Below, in pieces: positions 1 through 8,922 of a stretch of 35,072 bases of DNA. Position 1 is the stretch's first letter; each line of letters starts with the position of its first letter. The DNA comes from Nitrosomonas communis (lineage in GTDB: Bacteria; Pseudomonadota; Gammaproteobacteria; Burkholderiales; Nitrosomonadaceae): assembly GCF_900114745.1 (NCBI RefSeq), contig NZ_FOUB01000038.1:1-35072 (forward strand). The letters run 5' to 3'. The position numbers were made by a program, and so were the translations under genes. A model generated the notes under the pieces. That model searched no databases, was not told where the DNA came from, and saw nothing but the letters and a program-made list of their open reading frames with translations.

Positions 1-130
1 CGGGAGTTTTGATCCAACGCATCACGCTGGCGACCCCTACATCAAGACGCTTGGCCACTTGCGCGATTGAGAGGTTCTCCTTCTCACGAACGGATCATAC
101 TTTACGGCGAAATGATATCGGATAGGTCAT
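1..130 (-). pseudogene. IS630-family transposase, N-terminal remnant
   Basis: Reading the minus strand from the ATG at 130, the frame gives MTYPISFRRKV, a stop (TGA, 95-97), then SVREKENLSIAQVAKRLDV and VASVMRWIKTP to the window edge. This is the helix-turn-helix start typical of IS630-type transposases, which binds the element's ends. The stop at codon 12 makes this copy unlikely to be functional unless a later start is used. The rest lies outside the window, so whether the element is otherwise complete cannot be judged. The family call rests on recognising the HTH motif pattern. Confidence 0.7.
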
Positions 131-670
131 CTGTAAATTATAATCAATTTATAGGGGACATGCTATAGCAGCAAAAGCGCACTGTGCTGGAGGTATGGAT
201 GCAAATTCGCTCGACAGCATGAACGCTGATTCAGTTATTGAGCCTGGCTGCGAAAGAAGCTTTCCCCATCGATGTCGTGCCACCGTGGCACAACAAGCAA
301 TCCCTGACCGGTGGCCTGCTAGGCCAGTGACTGCGTATGGAATTTACCGGACTTACTTTCAGGGAAGATTTCAACTGGAAGTTATCGATATTGTCTTGCC
401 CAAAATAGCGGGGCGACGCAGGATTATTACGGGTGTAACAATCGCGTCACCAGTAAGCTATGTCAGTTTCATTCGTTTCATTTTCAGTTTGTGCCGCCGT
501 TGGGGCGGCGCAAGGAAAGAGGGTGAATGTCTAAAGTGGAGGTCAATAATTGAAATTCAGAAAATCAATAACCCTGTTTACTTATCGAGAATTTGCTTTA
601 AATTCTGAGCTTTAAAAAATTTACTATCAGTATATAATTTTTGCTTATATTTTATATTGCGATAAATAAA
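131..670. other. No confident gene; probably decayed sequence
   Basis: This 540-bp stretch lies between the transposase remnant and the FecR-like fragment. A 137-codon open frame occurs on the plus strand (195-608). Its translation has no motif I recognise, and its arginine-rich, low-complexity middle does not look like a conserved protein. In another frame, roughly 235-330, there is a short stretch (LSLAAKEAFPIDV) reminiscent of the start of a secreted protein, but it is soon stopped. I see no RNA gene or strong repeat. Confidence 0.4.
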
Positions 671-1210
671 ATGCTAGAACCTAAGCCAGAACCCTTTAAA
701 TTTGTTTTCAGTTGGCGGCGCTTTTTGGTGCATTGTGCAATTATAAGTGGTTGCGTAATGCTTGGTCTGATGACTTGGTATTTTGGTAAGCCGCCTAGCA
801 TCCGGTTTTATGAAACAAAACAGGAAGAACAATTGACCACTGCGATAGCGGCCGGTATAGATATGGCGTTGGATAGTAGTAGTTCTATAGCCGTGAAAGT
901 AGAGCCCCCCCTGCAAGTTGAGTTATTCAAGGGAAATGTTTATTTTGACATTGATAAAAATTCCCCCAATCAGCTTGAAGCAAAAGTCGGCAATGTCCTC
1001 ATCAAGGGCTCTGGCACTCGCTGCAGTATCCAGATGAGCAAAAAAGGTAATAACCATGTCGCAGTTGCAGATGGGCACATCAAGATCCATCTCGCATCTG
1101 GGGTATATCAAATCAATGCATTTGAACAAGCTGATTTTAATGATGACGGCATCAGCCAACACCGGTTGATAGCTGATCGAAACATTGCACCCTGGCGATC
1201 ACTACAGTAA
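671..1210 (+). pseudogene. FecR-like domain protein, orphan and truncated
   Basis: Codes for about 179 residues from the ATG at 671; a TTG at 641 would add ten. A transmembrane segment near residues 15-38 (CAIISGCVMLGLMTWYFG) is followed by a FecR-type periplasmic domain: a strand resembling LDSSSSIAVK, then VELFKGNVYFDI and VLIKGSGTRCSI, then VAVADGHIKI. FecR proteins are anti-sigma factors that pass a TonB-receptor signal to a FecI-type sigma factor. The usual N-terminal cytoplasmic DUF4880 domain is missing, since the protein begins just before the membrane segment. It ends at APWRSLQ, where family members carry on for another 60-100 residues. No sigma factor precedes it and no TonB receptor follows. 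I infer a remnant; a short functional FecR variant is less likely. Confidence 0.6.
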
Positions 1211-1389
1211 CTACGTGGATAAGAAGTTTAAGCTTGCTGCTTAATCTGTAAATTGCAAATCGCTGATTAGATCATATTATTGAAATTGGAGCCTCCTCCC
1301 ATTGGTTTTACTCAAATATTTGAAGGAATTCCTCAAACTTTAAGCTCAATTCCACATTACTATAAGCCGCACCGCAACCATTGTCAAAA

Positions 1390-2457
1390 CTAAGCGCCAA
1401 ACTCACCGACGCTCGTTTCATCGACTGGTGATGCTCCTTTGCGAACCGCAAGCAATTTCGTCATATGCGTGTCCCCGTATGGGCTAAGGAGCCATCTGTC
1501 ACCTTCGTCTATAGCAATCAGGCTAACGCTCTGAGCTGAATTTTAATTTTATCGAGAGAGCTTGAATAAATGCGTACTTACTCGATTTTGTTGTTAGAGA
1601 ATGTTTTATTAAAATATTTTCTCGCTCGTGATACGATGTATTCGTTTAGACGCGAAACGATTCGATATTCCGAAGTTGGGCTTATGATTTCGGGCGCAAG
1701 ATAAGAAAACAAGAGATCCCATGTTGTCTCGATTGAGTGGTCATATTCGTCACCTTTATCCAGTATGTGATACCATTCTTGCCTAGTTTGGGGTTGTTTG
1801 TTTCAAAACTGAACTCAATTGAGAACTTGTCACTGCCTTTTGAAAGCCCTTCGATACCAGCTGGTACTTCCAGCCCAACTTTCCGGAGCTTGTCTTCTAA
1901 TTCTTCTACTTTTTTCTTTAAATCCAACACCTCTTGCGAGTTATCTTCTGGCACACGATCTGCACGGACCCATCCAACTCCTGGTTGATATTTTATGAGC
2001 TGGGTGATACTTCGCTAACCTTAGCACCGAGGTCACTTGGGCTTGACCAATATTTGCACAGCCGCTTCTGAAGCAGATTGCGAAATTCTTATAGCTTCTT
2101 CCTTGATTGAGGACTTCCCTCACTTTTGCCAGTCTCAATTTTTGATGGATATTCATGAAGAAATGCAATTACTGGTTTACCTGTTTCAAGGGCATATCGG
2201 TATTCCATTTCCGTGTAGCTCATGCCCGTCACTTCTGAAAGTGTTCCATATCGGCCACCCACATTAACGATATAATAGTCAAATTCATCGATGACTTTCT
2301 TTATCCAATTCCATTGCTGCTCATTCGCTGCCAGGAAAAGCTCCATTCCTGCAGGCATGCAATCTAGCTCCAAAAGTGCTTACATCACCTCGGGGCGCTC
2401 TTCTAGCAGGTCTGTATATGTGGAACTGACAAATACCTGATATCGCTTGTCTATCAT
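1390..2457 (-). pseudogene. DUF4062-domain protein, multiply disrupted
   Basis: On the minus strand the ATG at 2457 opens MIDKRYQVFVSSTYTDLLEE, the hallmark start of DUF4062 proteins. It continues through DCMPAGMELFLA, WIKKVIDEFDYYIV, GGRYGTLSE, SYTEMEYRYALETGKPVIAF, KYWSSPSDLG, a coiled-coil stretch (LDLKKKVEELEDKLRKVG), TTWDLLFSYLAPEI, LDKIKIQLRAL and RWLLSPYGDTHMTKLLAV, with a stop at 1390-1392. The pieces are collinear and rebuild a protein of about 355 residues. They are broken by in-frame stops at 2380-2382, 2089-2091 and 1578-1580, and by frameshifts near 2014, 1755 and 1522. DUF4062 has a TIR/flavodoxin-like look and, from memory, also heads some STAND NTPases. A role in signalling or defence is only a family-level guess. 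As it stands the gene is dead. Confidence 0.8.
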
Positions 2458-2659
2458 TTTCGTTCGTTCTTTATTACATAATAAGTAATTATATGCTTTC
2501 TGCATAATTACCATATTTATGAAAAAGGAAGTAACAAAGTTGGGATATTAGTCCAATTTTCTAACTGCAAATTATTCAAAATAGGAGGATAGCCAATCCC
2601 ATAAATCATGACATAATGCTTGTACCATTGGACTTAATTCGAAAATTTCAAACTGGGTG

Positions 2660-3547
2660 TCATTCAACTACCTCACCCCCCAATGCATCGATTAAATCAG
2701 GCAGTAACTGCTTCAATTGTTCGGTCATGAGGAAGAAATTGCTATCAAATTGTTCTTCAGCCGATTCTGCAGGTTCTTTTTCAATATCGAGCAAGGTAAG
2801 CCGCTTGATTTGCAGGTTTTCATCCAGCACAAAGGAAAGGTTGTTTTCCCATACCATTGCCTGTTTGGTAACTTCTTTGCCCGCTCGCACATGCTTGGTA
2901 ATTTCATCTGAATCGAGTGGATGGCGCTGATAACTGACCGAGACTTTTTTATCTTCTCTGCTACGGAAAACACTGTCACTATCAATGGTAAAGGCATGAG
3001 GCAACTCATCGCCTGACAGCCATCTGGTCATGGCTGAAGCAGGGGTCAGCGTGGTCTTGATGCGCTTGAGTAGAAGCGTGGGGATCGTTTTCAGGAGAGT
3101 TTCAGCAAAGGTATCGGCCTTGGCGATATTCGAGCTATCGATAATGATCCAGCCATCTATCGGATCGATCCAGGCGTGGCTTTTTTGCCGGACGACAAAG
3201 GCACGCGGTAGTAGTTCGTATAAGGCTGCTTCTTTGATTTCTTTCATCTGTCTGCGACCAACCGGATAGCCCTGCTGCGCTTCCATTTCCAAGGCACGCT
3301 CTTTGGCACGCTGGTTGACAACCGAGGAGGGCAGCAATTTTTTTTCAGATCCCAGCGCAATCAGCATTTGCTGGCCGCGCGCATACACCAGCCTAGTTTC
3401 TTCCATGCCGGGTGGAATCCAGCCCAGGCTTTGCATTTCCATGCTTAAGCAGGCTTGCAGGGTGCGTCTGGCTAATAACTCTTCCAGCTCTTCAGGCGTC
3501 AGCTTCCAGTCAGTAATACGATAAATTTGTAAATTCTTAAACCACAT
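2660..3547 (-). CDS. rdgC: Recombination-associated protein RdgC
   Basis: A 295-residue protein starting MWFKNLQIYRIT, full length for RdgC (about 300). Recognisable family blocks include LGWIPPG, LVYARGQQMLIALGSEKKLLP, GYPVGRRQMKEIKEAALYELLPRAF, WIDPIDGWIIIDSSN and DELPHAFTIDSD. RdgC forms a ring-shaped dimer around double-stranded DNA and limits RecA filament formation; it is cytoplasmic and associated with the nucleoid. A GAGGT Shine-Dalgarno sits just before the ATG at 3547. It is a single gene with no operon partner here, separated from the decarboxylase by a long intergenic region that contains the palindrome at 3701-3926. Confidence 0.96.
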   Translation of the reverse strand: MWFKNLQIYRITDWKLTPEELEELLARRTLQACLSMEMQSLGWIPPGMEETRLVYARGQQMLIALGSEKKLLPSSVVNQRAKERALEMEAQQGYPVGRRQMKEIKEAALYELLPRAFVVRQKSHAWIDPIDGWIIIDSSNIAKADTFAETLLKTIPTLLLKRIKTTLTPASAMTRWLSGDELPHAFTIDSDSVFRSREDKKVSVSYQRHPLDSDEITKHVRAGKEVTKQAMVWENNLSFVLDENLQIKRLTLLDIEKEPAESAEEQFDSNFFLMTEQLKQLLPDLIDALGGEVVE

Positions 3548-3700
3548 AAAGATACCTCTATAAGTCGATTTTACAGGCGAATCGCGATTTTAAGTACTCG
3601 CTCGTTTCTCACCTATTTTCTTGAATTGTTTCGTTGCTCGCTGCGCGCTTCCTTGTGCTTCACCCAGCAAAAGTGAATTTATAAAGATGATCCTATAAAA

Positions 3701-3926
3701 AGATTAATTAGTGCTTACCCGAAAACTCTCAAACTCAATAAAGAACAAAAGGTTGCGCCTGATTTCAAAAATGAAGGTTTCTAAGAATTTGAGTAAAACC
3801 AGCGCAATTCAATTAATCAACCTTACTCTGCCTCAATCTTTTAGAAATCTTCATTTCTTCAATTAGATGCAACTCCCTGTTTTATTATTGGAACAAAGGG
3901 TGTCCGGGTAGACGCTAATTAAGCAT
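3701..3926. repeat. Long imperfect palindrome, MITE-like
   Basis: The left arm (about 3701-3793) and the reverse complement of the right arm (about 3832-3926) align along their whole length with one gap. By hand roughly two thirds of positions match, and the inner 37 columns do better (for example ATGAAGGTTTCTAA against ATGAAGATTTCTAA). The outer arms share TTAATTAG and TACCCG. A centre of about 38 bp separates the arms. No transposase frame lies inside. The structure fits a decayed miniature inverted-repeat element, or a DNA segment and its inverted duplicate. I found no second copy in the window. Confidence 0.55.
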
Positions 3927-4207
3927 CGTTCTTTTGGGGCACGCTAAATATGCGGAGAATTGTACAGGCGATTGCTGATTTTGGTTCAACTAATGGTATG
4001 CCAAGTTATAATCTTCAGAAAAATTTAAAGAAGGGTCAGTGGCTTAGCACATTACCTCGTTATCAGGCGCTCCCCTTCTCGCCTATATTTCCTTAAATCA
4101 CTTATCTGCAAATGGTCTATCCCACCCTATGTCTCCTCTTTCCGGCTTGATCCCGGCCTGCTGAGTACAGCAAAGTTTGATGCACCTTATCACTTAAGGT
4201 AATTTGT

Positions 4208-4239
4208 CTTGAACAATAAATTGTTTTTATTGTCTCAAG
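4208..4239. other. AT-rich stem-loop
   Basis: CTTGAACAATAAA and TTTATTGTCTCAAG are inverted complements with a single bulge around a four- to six-base loop. It lies about 110 bp upstream of the decarboxylase promoter. No long T-run follows on either strand, so a terminator is not a good fit. It could be an operator or merely a cruciform-prone site. Confidence 0.4.
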
Positions 4240-4353
4240 CACAACTTAGAATATATTAGAGTGAAAAAGGTAAAAATAACTTATGCCACAGCCTCATGAT
4301 TTCATGTGTTTATTTTTTAGAATAAGCCATTTATTTCTTCATAAAAAAAATGC

Positions 4354-4381
4354 TTGATTCCATAGAAATCCAGCCTATAAT
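4354..4381 (+). promoter_or_regulatory. Sigma70 promoter for the leader ORF and decarboxylase
   Basis: TTGATT (4354-4359) is followed after 16 bp by a perfect TATAAT (4376-4381). Transcription would start near 4388, leaving roughly 45 nt before the small ORF at 4433. It is one of the two clearest consensus promoters in the window. Confidence 0.65.
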
Positions 4382-4432
4382 TCCTACCCTTTAGTCATTT
4401 TATTAGCGCCAAGAAGTAATAAGGAGGTCATC

Positions 4433-4498
4433 ATGAAAAGTAAAGCGAATTCTTTTGCGAAGGTTGATTTGGTTCATATTCATATCCCAGAAACGTAG
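4433..4498 (+). CDS. 21-residue leader-type ORF upstream of decarboxylase
   Basis: An ATG at 4433 opens a 21-codon frame (starts MKSKANSF, ends HIHIPET, stop TAG). It is preceded by AAGGAGGT at 4421-4428, essentially the full anti-Shine-Dalgarno match and stronger than that of nearly any other gene here. Its promoter lies about 50 bp upstream, and the decarboxylase start follows 19-22 nt after its stop. That arrangement is typical of a translated leader peptide controlling the next gene, as with the SpeFL peptide before speF in enterobacteria. The sequence is unlike SpeFL and has no run of a single regulatory residue. A very small structural protein is the alternative. I do not recognise it. 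Confidence 0.5.
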   Translation: MKSKANSFAKVDLVHIHIPET

Positions 4499-4520
4499 CG
4501 ACTTTTGATAGGAGTTAATG

Positions 4521-5696
4521 ATGAAAATACGTACCGCCACTGTGCAAAAGAGAATTGAAAATGAAGTTATCTTTGACACCCATCCTGAGATTAGTTTAGA
4601 TCTCTCCTTCGTTGAAGAAGCACTCAAAAAAGGCTATGACAGACCCTTCTTGTTGGTCGACAGCAATATTATCCGCAATAAAATTCGCCGCTTTAAAGCG
4701 GCTATGCCGCGTGTTCATCCGCATTATGCAGCAAAAGCTAACCCGGATTCGCGTGTATTAAAAGCACTAATAGAAGAAGGTTGTGGGTTTGAAATTGCGT
4801 CCATTGCCGAACTGGATCTGTTACTTGGCCTGGGAGTTCCTGCAGCGGAAATCTACTATAGTAACCCAATGAAATCACGTAGCTACCTGGAATACGCCGC
4901 ATCTAAAGGCGTGGAATGGTATGTTCTGGATAGTATCGAAGAGCTGCGTAAAATCGTCAGTGTCAAGCCAGATGCAAAATTATATTTGCGCATCGATACA
5001 CCCAACATCGGCAGTGATTGGCCCCTCGCAGGAAAATTTGGCACGCACCTTGCCGACATCAAAGCAATTATTAACGAAGCGGTCTCACTGAATGCTGATC
5101 TCGCAGGTGTAACCTTTCATGTTGGTTCTCAATGCCGTAATCCGCAAAACTGGCGAGTCGGTATTGAACGCGCAAAAAATGTTTTCGCTGACATGAGGCA
5201 GGCAGGATTAAGGCCTCGCTTACTCAATATCGGTGGTGGTTATCCAGTACGTCATGTTAAACCAATTCCTTCTATCGAGGTGATCGCAGATGTCGTCAAT
5301 GCTGCAATTGCTGATCTTCCGGAAGAAATTCGCATCATGGCAGAGCCAGGTCGGTATCTTGTATCGGACTCTGCATGCTTTGTTTGCAGAGTTGTGGGCA
5401 CTGCCACACGCAATGGCAAACGCTGGATGTATTGGGATGCAGGCATATTTGGCGGTATTATCGAAGTTAGTGAAGGGCTACGTTATGAGATTTTGACTAA
5501 CCGCACAGGTAGTAATACGCCATGGTCCATTGCCGGCCCAACCTGTGATTCTGTTGATGTGTTGATGCATGACGAGCTATTGCCAGAAGATATCCAGGAA
5601 GGTGATTTCATCTTTATTCCCAACGCCGGCGCCTATACCACAGCCTACGCCAGCAATTTCAATGGTTTTCCTTTACCTGATGTCATCGTTTTGTAG
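4521..5696 (+). CDS. Fold-III PLP-dependent ornithine/lysine decarboxylase
   Basis: A 391-residue enzyme of the eukaryotic-type ornithine decarboxylase group (alanine racemase fold), which makes putrescine from ornithine and/or cadaverine from lysine. The PLP lysine sits in HYAAKANPDS (K72). Further motifs are FHVGSQC, LNIGGGYPV (phosphate binding), EPGRYLV, GPTCDSVDVL (active-site cysteine and aspartate from the partner subunit) and NAGAYTTAYASNFNG. Length fits the family. The ATG at 4521 has AGGAG six bases upstream; the ATG at 4518 is the other option but is too close. Diaminopimelate decarboxylase is unlikely because the CDSxD motif is of the ODC type. It is probably cotranscribed with the small ORF just upstream. 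Substrate preference cannot be told from the sequence alone. Confidence 0.9.
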   Translation: MKIRTATVQKRIENEVIFDTHPEISLDLSFVEEALKKGYDRPFLLVDSNIIRNKIRRFKAAMPRVHPHYAAKANPDSRVLKALIEEGCGFEIASIAELDLLLGLGVPAAEIYYSNPMKSRSYLEYAASKGVEWYVLDSIEELRKIVSVKPDAKLYLRIDTPNIGSDWPLAGKFGTHLADIKAIINEAVSLNADLAGVTFHVGSQCRNPQNWRVGIERAKNVFADMRQAGLRPRLLNIGGGYPVRHVKPIPSIEVIADVVNAAIADLPEEIRIMAEPGRYLVSDSACFVCRVVGTATRNGKRWMYWDAGIFGGIIEVSEGLRYEILTNRTGSNTPWSIAGPTCDSVDVLMHDELLPEDIQEGDFIFIPNAGAYTTAYASNFNGFPLPDVIVL

Positions 5697-5724
5697 TTTG
5701 GCTTTATGTATTAGCCAATAATAA

Positions 5725-5803
5725 TTACCGCAATTCGGTAAGGAGTATGCTTCATCCTGGCTAAACTTGTTGAATTCTATTTCCCTTCGATAAGTTTAGC
5801 CAG
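5725..5803 (+). other. Two stem-loops downstream of the decarboxylase
   Basis: TTACCG-caatt-CGGTAA (5725-5741) lies 29 nt after the decarboxylase stop. It is followed by a perfect 12-bp inverted repeat, CTGGCTAAACTT (5757-5768) with AAGTTTAGCCAG (5792-5803), around a 23-nt loop. Neither has a T-run, so these are not classic intrinsic terminators. They may mark the 3' end of the mRNA or protect it. Confidence 0.4.
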
Positions 5804-5850
5804 TAGTCAGTCAGGCTATAATCTGGATAAATCAATCAAATACAGTATTA

Positions 5851-5953
5851 ATTCCATTTCTAAATCAAAAATGACGCGAAGGCGAAACGCAGACAGTATA
5901 AATAATATGGCAAGGTGAAGCCGACAAAGTCGGTTTTGATTTAGAAATGGAAT
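5851..5953 (+). repeat. 103-bp interspersed repeat, copy 1
   Basis: The ends ATTCCATTTCTAAATCAAAA and TTTTGATTTAGAAATGGAAT are perfect inverted repeats. The inside carries GACGCGAAGGCGAAACGCAG, AATAATATGGCAAGGTGAAG and the hairpin CCGAC-AAA-GTCGG followed by TTTT. Further copies lie at 8685-8786 (inverted), 11183-11285 and 29979-30081. It sits between the decarboxylase and mutS, both on the plus strand. No coding frame lies inside. Confidence 0.85.
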
Positions 5954-6072
5954 AGGCATTAGCGTACATCTTCGTATACTTATGGAAAGCAAATCCTCCA
6001 TCGCAGTAGCTTAACTCGTGCAATAGCCTCATCTACTAAAATATATTGCCAGATTAATATTCCGTCAATTTT

Positions 6073-8661
6073 ATGGCACTAGAAAATCATACTCCTATGA
6101 TGCAGCAGTACTTGCGCATCAAAGCGCAACATACTGACAAGCTGCTCTTTTACCGCATGGGAGATTTTTATGAGCTATTTTTTGAAGATGCTGAGAGAGC
6201 AGTTAAGTTGCTCGATATCACACTGACACAGCGTGGGACATCCGCAGGTGAGCCCATCAAGATGGCCGGGGTACCCTATCATGCCGCTGATCAATACCTG
6301 GCCAAACTCGTCAAACTAGGTGAATCAGTTGCTATTTGCGAGCAAGTCGGTGACCCAGCTACAACCAAGGGACCAGTAGAACGTAAGGTAACACGGATCA
6401 TCACACCCGGCACACTGACCGATGCCGCTTTGCTAGAAGACAAACGTGAATGTATCGTGCTCGCGTTAGCTTCCCATAAATCGACGTTAGGTTTGGCATG
6501 GCTTAATCTAGCTGCTGGTCAGCTGCGAATGTTGGAAACTTCTCAAACGAATCTAATGAGTGAACTAGAGCGCTTGCAGCCTGCCGAAATTCTTTTACCT
6601 GAATCGTTGGATGCGTCGTTAGCACTTGCTGAACCAAGGAATGTCAAACAACTGCCTGCTTGGCAATTCGACTACAACAGTGCTACTCGTAGCCTGACCA
6701 AGCTACTTGGCACCCATGATCTTGCTGGTTTTGGTTGCGATGATTTGCATGCTGCGCTGCAGGCTGCTGGAGCGCTGCTCGAATATGTGCGCCTCACTCA
6801 GGGAACCGATATTACGCATATCAAAACAATCCAGGTTGAACGTGAAGGAACTTACGTTCGTATGGATGCCGCTACCCGCCGTAATCTAGAAATTTCTGAA
6901 ACTTTACGCGGAGAAACTTCACCCACCTTGATGTCGTTACTGGATACTTGCTCAACTACTATGGGCAGCAGACTGTTACGACATTGGCTACATCATCCAT
7001 TACGAGATTACTCGATCCTGCAGCATCGGCTTGGCAGTGTCTTCGCCCTGATGAAAACTACTGGGATAGCGGTGCCATATACTAGCATCAGGGAACATCT
7101 CAAGCGCCTTGCCGATATCGAACGCATCGCTGCGCGTATTGCACTCAAATCAGCTCGGCCGCGTGATCTTTCCGGTCTGCGGGATAGCCTGATCGCTTTG
7201 CCTGAGATTGTCGCTATGACAACTCATATTACCAGCGAGCACATCACTTCGTTAGCGCATGCCATGGTACCTGAGAATTCTTTGGTAGTGCTATTACAAC
7301 AGGCATTACTCCCCGAGCCGAGTGCACTATTACGTGAAGGAGGCGTCATCGCTGATAGCTACGATGCTGAACTGGCTGAATTACGAGCCTTACAAAATAA
7401 CTGTAGCGAATTTCTGCTTCAACTGGAAGCACGCGAAAAAACGCGAACAGGCATTCCTAATCTCAAAGTGGAATATAATCGGGTACATGGTTTTTATATC
7501 GAAATCACGCATATACATAATAATAAAATTCCATCCGATTATCGTAGAAGACAAACTTTGAAAAATGCCGAACGGTATGTCACGCCTGAGCTGCAGGCTT
7601 TTGAAAACAAGGCGCTAGCAGCTAGAGATCATGCACTTGCCAGAGAAAAATTTTTATATGATACCTTGCTGGCAAAACTTAATGCATATTCCAGCCATCT
7701 ACAGAACATAGCGCAGAGTGTGGCAGAAATAGATGTACTGAGTACCTTCGCAGAGCGAGCTCAATTACTCAACTATACCGCACCAATCTTTACTGAAGAA
7801 GCGGTCATAGAAATTCAAGCCGGTCGCCACCCTGTGGTAGAAAGTCAGGTCAATCATTATATTAGCAATGATGCGCATCTTGGAGTAGGTGGAACTGGCA
7901 GGCGACAAATGCTTATCATCACAGGCCCCAATATGGGAGGAAAATCCACTTATATGCGACAAACGGCCTTGATAGCGTTACTTGCTCACTGCGGCAGTTT
8001 TGTACCTGCAACACATGCACGTATTGGGCCGATTGATCAAATCTTTACCCGCATTGGCGCATCAGATGATCTGGCCGGTGGAAGATCCACCTTTATGGTT
8101 GAAATGACCGAAATGGCCAATATCCTCCGTAATGCTACCAGCCAGAGCTTGGTGCTGGTCGATGAAATTGGGCGGGGAACCTCTACCTTTGATGGTTTGG
8201 CACTGGCTTTTGCCATTGCCCGTTATCTACTGACTAAGAACCAGAGTTATACATTGTTTGCAACGCATTATTTCGAACTGACCAGATTAGTCGAAGAATT
8301 TGAACAAGCGGCCAATGTTCATCTGGGAGCTGTTGAACATAAACAACACATTGTCTTTCTGCATACGGTTAATGAAGGACCTGCCAGTCAGAGCTACGGT
8401 CTGCATGTGGCAGCGCTGGCAGGTGTACCTGCTCCAGTAATCAAGGCAGCTCAAAAAATCTTGACTAAACTAGAACAGGAAAATATCAGTAACAACCCAC
8501 AACTCGATTTATTTTCAGAACCAACCGATACCACTATACAATTTTCTGAAACATTTCATCCCATTTTTAGCCATTTGAGTAAACTTCTACCAGATGAATT
8601 AAGTCCAAAGGAAGCACTCGAACATCTCTATACATTGAAATCGATGCTGAATAAAGATTGA
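6073..8661 (+). CDS. mutS: DNA mismatch repair protein MutS
   Basis: An 862-residue protein, full length for MutS. The mismatch-reading Phe-x-Glu motif is in [12 protein letters not shown] (F32, E34). The clamp and lever domains follow, then the ABC-type ATPase with Walker [12 protein letters not shown] near residue 617, a signature-like loop ([16 protein letters not shown]), Walker [13 protein letters not shown] near 695 and the [11 protein letters not shown] switch. The C-terminal tail is the usual tetramerisation region. MutS detects mismatches and small loops and recruits MutL. There is no obvious Shine-Dalgarno before the ATG at 6073. It is monocistronic: the stop is followed within 25 bp by repeat copy 2 and then genes on the other strand. 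Confidence 0.98.
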   Translation: MALENHTPMMQQYLRIKAQHTDKLLFYRMGDFYELFFEDAERAVKLLDITLTQRGTSAGEPIKMAGVPYHAADQYLAKLVKLGESVAICEQVGDPATTKGPVERKVTRIITPGTLTDAALLEDKRECIVLALASHKSTLGLAWLNLAAGQLRMLETSQTNLMSELERLQPAEILLPESLDASLALAEPRNVKQLPAWQFDYNSATRSLTKLLGTHDLAGFGCDDLHAALQAAGALLEYVRLTQGTDITHIKTIQVEREGTYVRMDAATRRNLEISETLRGETSPTLMSLLDTCSTTMGSRLLRHWLHHPLRDYSILQHRLGSVFALMKTTGIAVPYTSIREHLKRLADIERIAARIALKSARPRDLSGLRDSLIALPEIVAMTTHITSEHITSLAHAMVPENSLVVLLQQALLPEPSALLREGGVIADSYDAELAELRALQNNCSEFLLQLEAREKTRTGIPNLKVEYNRVHGFYIEITHIHNNKIPSDYRRRQTLKNAERYVTPELQAFENKALAARDHALAREKFLYDTLLAKLNAYSSHLQNIAQSVAEIDVLSTFAERAQLLNYTAPIFTEEAVIEIQAGRHPVVESQVNHYISNDAHLGVGGTGRRQMLIITGPNMGGKSTYMRQTALIALLAHCGSFVPATHARIGPIDQIFTRIGASDDLAGGRSTFMVEMTEMANILRNATSQSLVLVDEIGRGTSTFDGLALAFAIARYLLTKNQSYTLFATHYFELTRLVEEFEQAANVHLGAVEHKQHIVFLHTVNEGPASQSYGLHVAALAGVPAPVIKAAQKILTKLEQENISNNPQLDLFSEPTDTTIQFSETFHPIFSHLSKLLPDELSPKEALEHLYTLKSMLNKD

Positions 8662-8684
8662 GCGTTTTGACCTGCGAAGTCTTT

Positions 8685-8786
8685 ATTCCATTTCTAAGTT
8701 AAACCTGATTTTGTCGGCTTCACCTTACCGTATTATTATACTGTCTGCGGCTCGCCTTCGTGTCATGTTTGATTTGGAAATGGCAT
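8685..8786 (-). repeat. 103-bp interspersed repeat, copy 2 (inverted)
   Basis: The same element as 5851-5953 in the opposite orientation, beginning ATTCCATTTCTAAG and ending GATTTGGAAATGGCAT, with the core CTGTCTGCGGCTCGCCTTCG. It starts 24 bp after the mutS stop, between the converging mutS and slyD. Several mismatches in the arms and the inner hairpin make it the most diverged copy. Confidence 0.8.
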
Positions 8787-8790
8787 TAGC

Positions 8791-8922
8791 AGTCTGTTGA
8801 AAAACGTATTTATAGCAATAGATGATAGGAACAAACAGGCAAAAAAGTTTATACCTGATAAACAGTAATTTTTAGCCTGTTCTTAACACCAGAGCGACTA
8901 CAAGATAGTTTTTCAACAGCCT
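8791..8922. repeat. MITE-like element with 15-bp inverted ends
   Basis: AGTCTGTTGAAAAAC (8791-8805) and GTTTTTCAACAGCCT (8908-8922) pair at 14 of 15 positions. Inside is a second inverted pair, GAACAAACAGGC and GCCTGTTC, so the 132-bp unit can fold into a long hairpin. The flanks carry TTAG (8786-8789 and 8923-8926), a possible target duplication apart from one extra base on the left. The ends share GTCTGTTGA with the IS5-type end at 34447. It may be a non-autonomous derivative of an IS5-family element. It could alternatively serve as the slyD terminator. Confidence 0.5.

Larger units (their letters stand above)
3548..4352. other. Intergenic region, rdgC to decarboxylase promoter
   Basis: About 800 bp without a recognisable gene. 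It holds the imperfect palindrome at 3701-3926 and a strong AT-rich hairpin at 4208-4239 (CTTGAACAATAAA paired with TTTATTGTCTCAAG). It also contains a 48-codon open frame at 3950-4096 whose product I do not recognise and which lacks a convincing ribosome binding site. Base composition is more A+T-rich than the flanking genes. Confidence 0.5.

Noticed and set aside
195..608. 137-codon open frame with IS-remnant and FecR-fragment neighbours
   Set aside because: No recognisable motif, no convincing ribosome binding site and a composition that does not look conserved; listed only as unassigned sequence.
3950..4096. 48-codon open frame starting MRRIVQAIADFG
   Set aside because: Short, unrecognised and without a clear Shine-Dalgarno; a frame of this length is expected by chance in 800 bp.
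4521..5696. Diaminopimelate or carboxynorspermidine decarboxylase
   Set aside because: The GPTCDSVD and NAGAYTTAYAS motifs and the overall length fit the ornithine decarboxylase group better; substrate still open.
5725..5803. Intrinsic terminator after the decarboxylase
   Set aside because: The stems are good but neither is followed by a T-run; recorded as stem-loops of unknown role.
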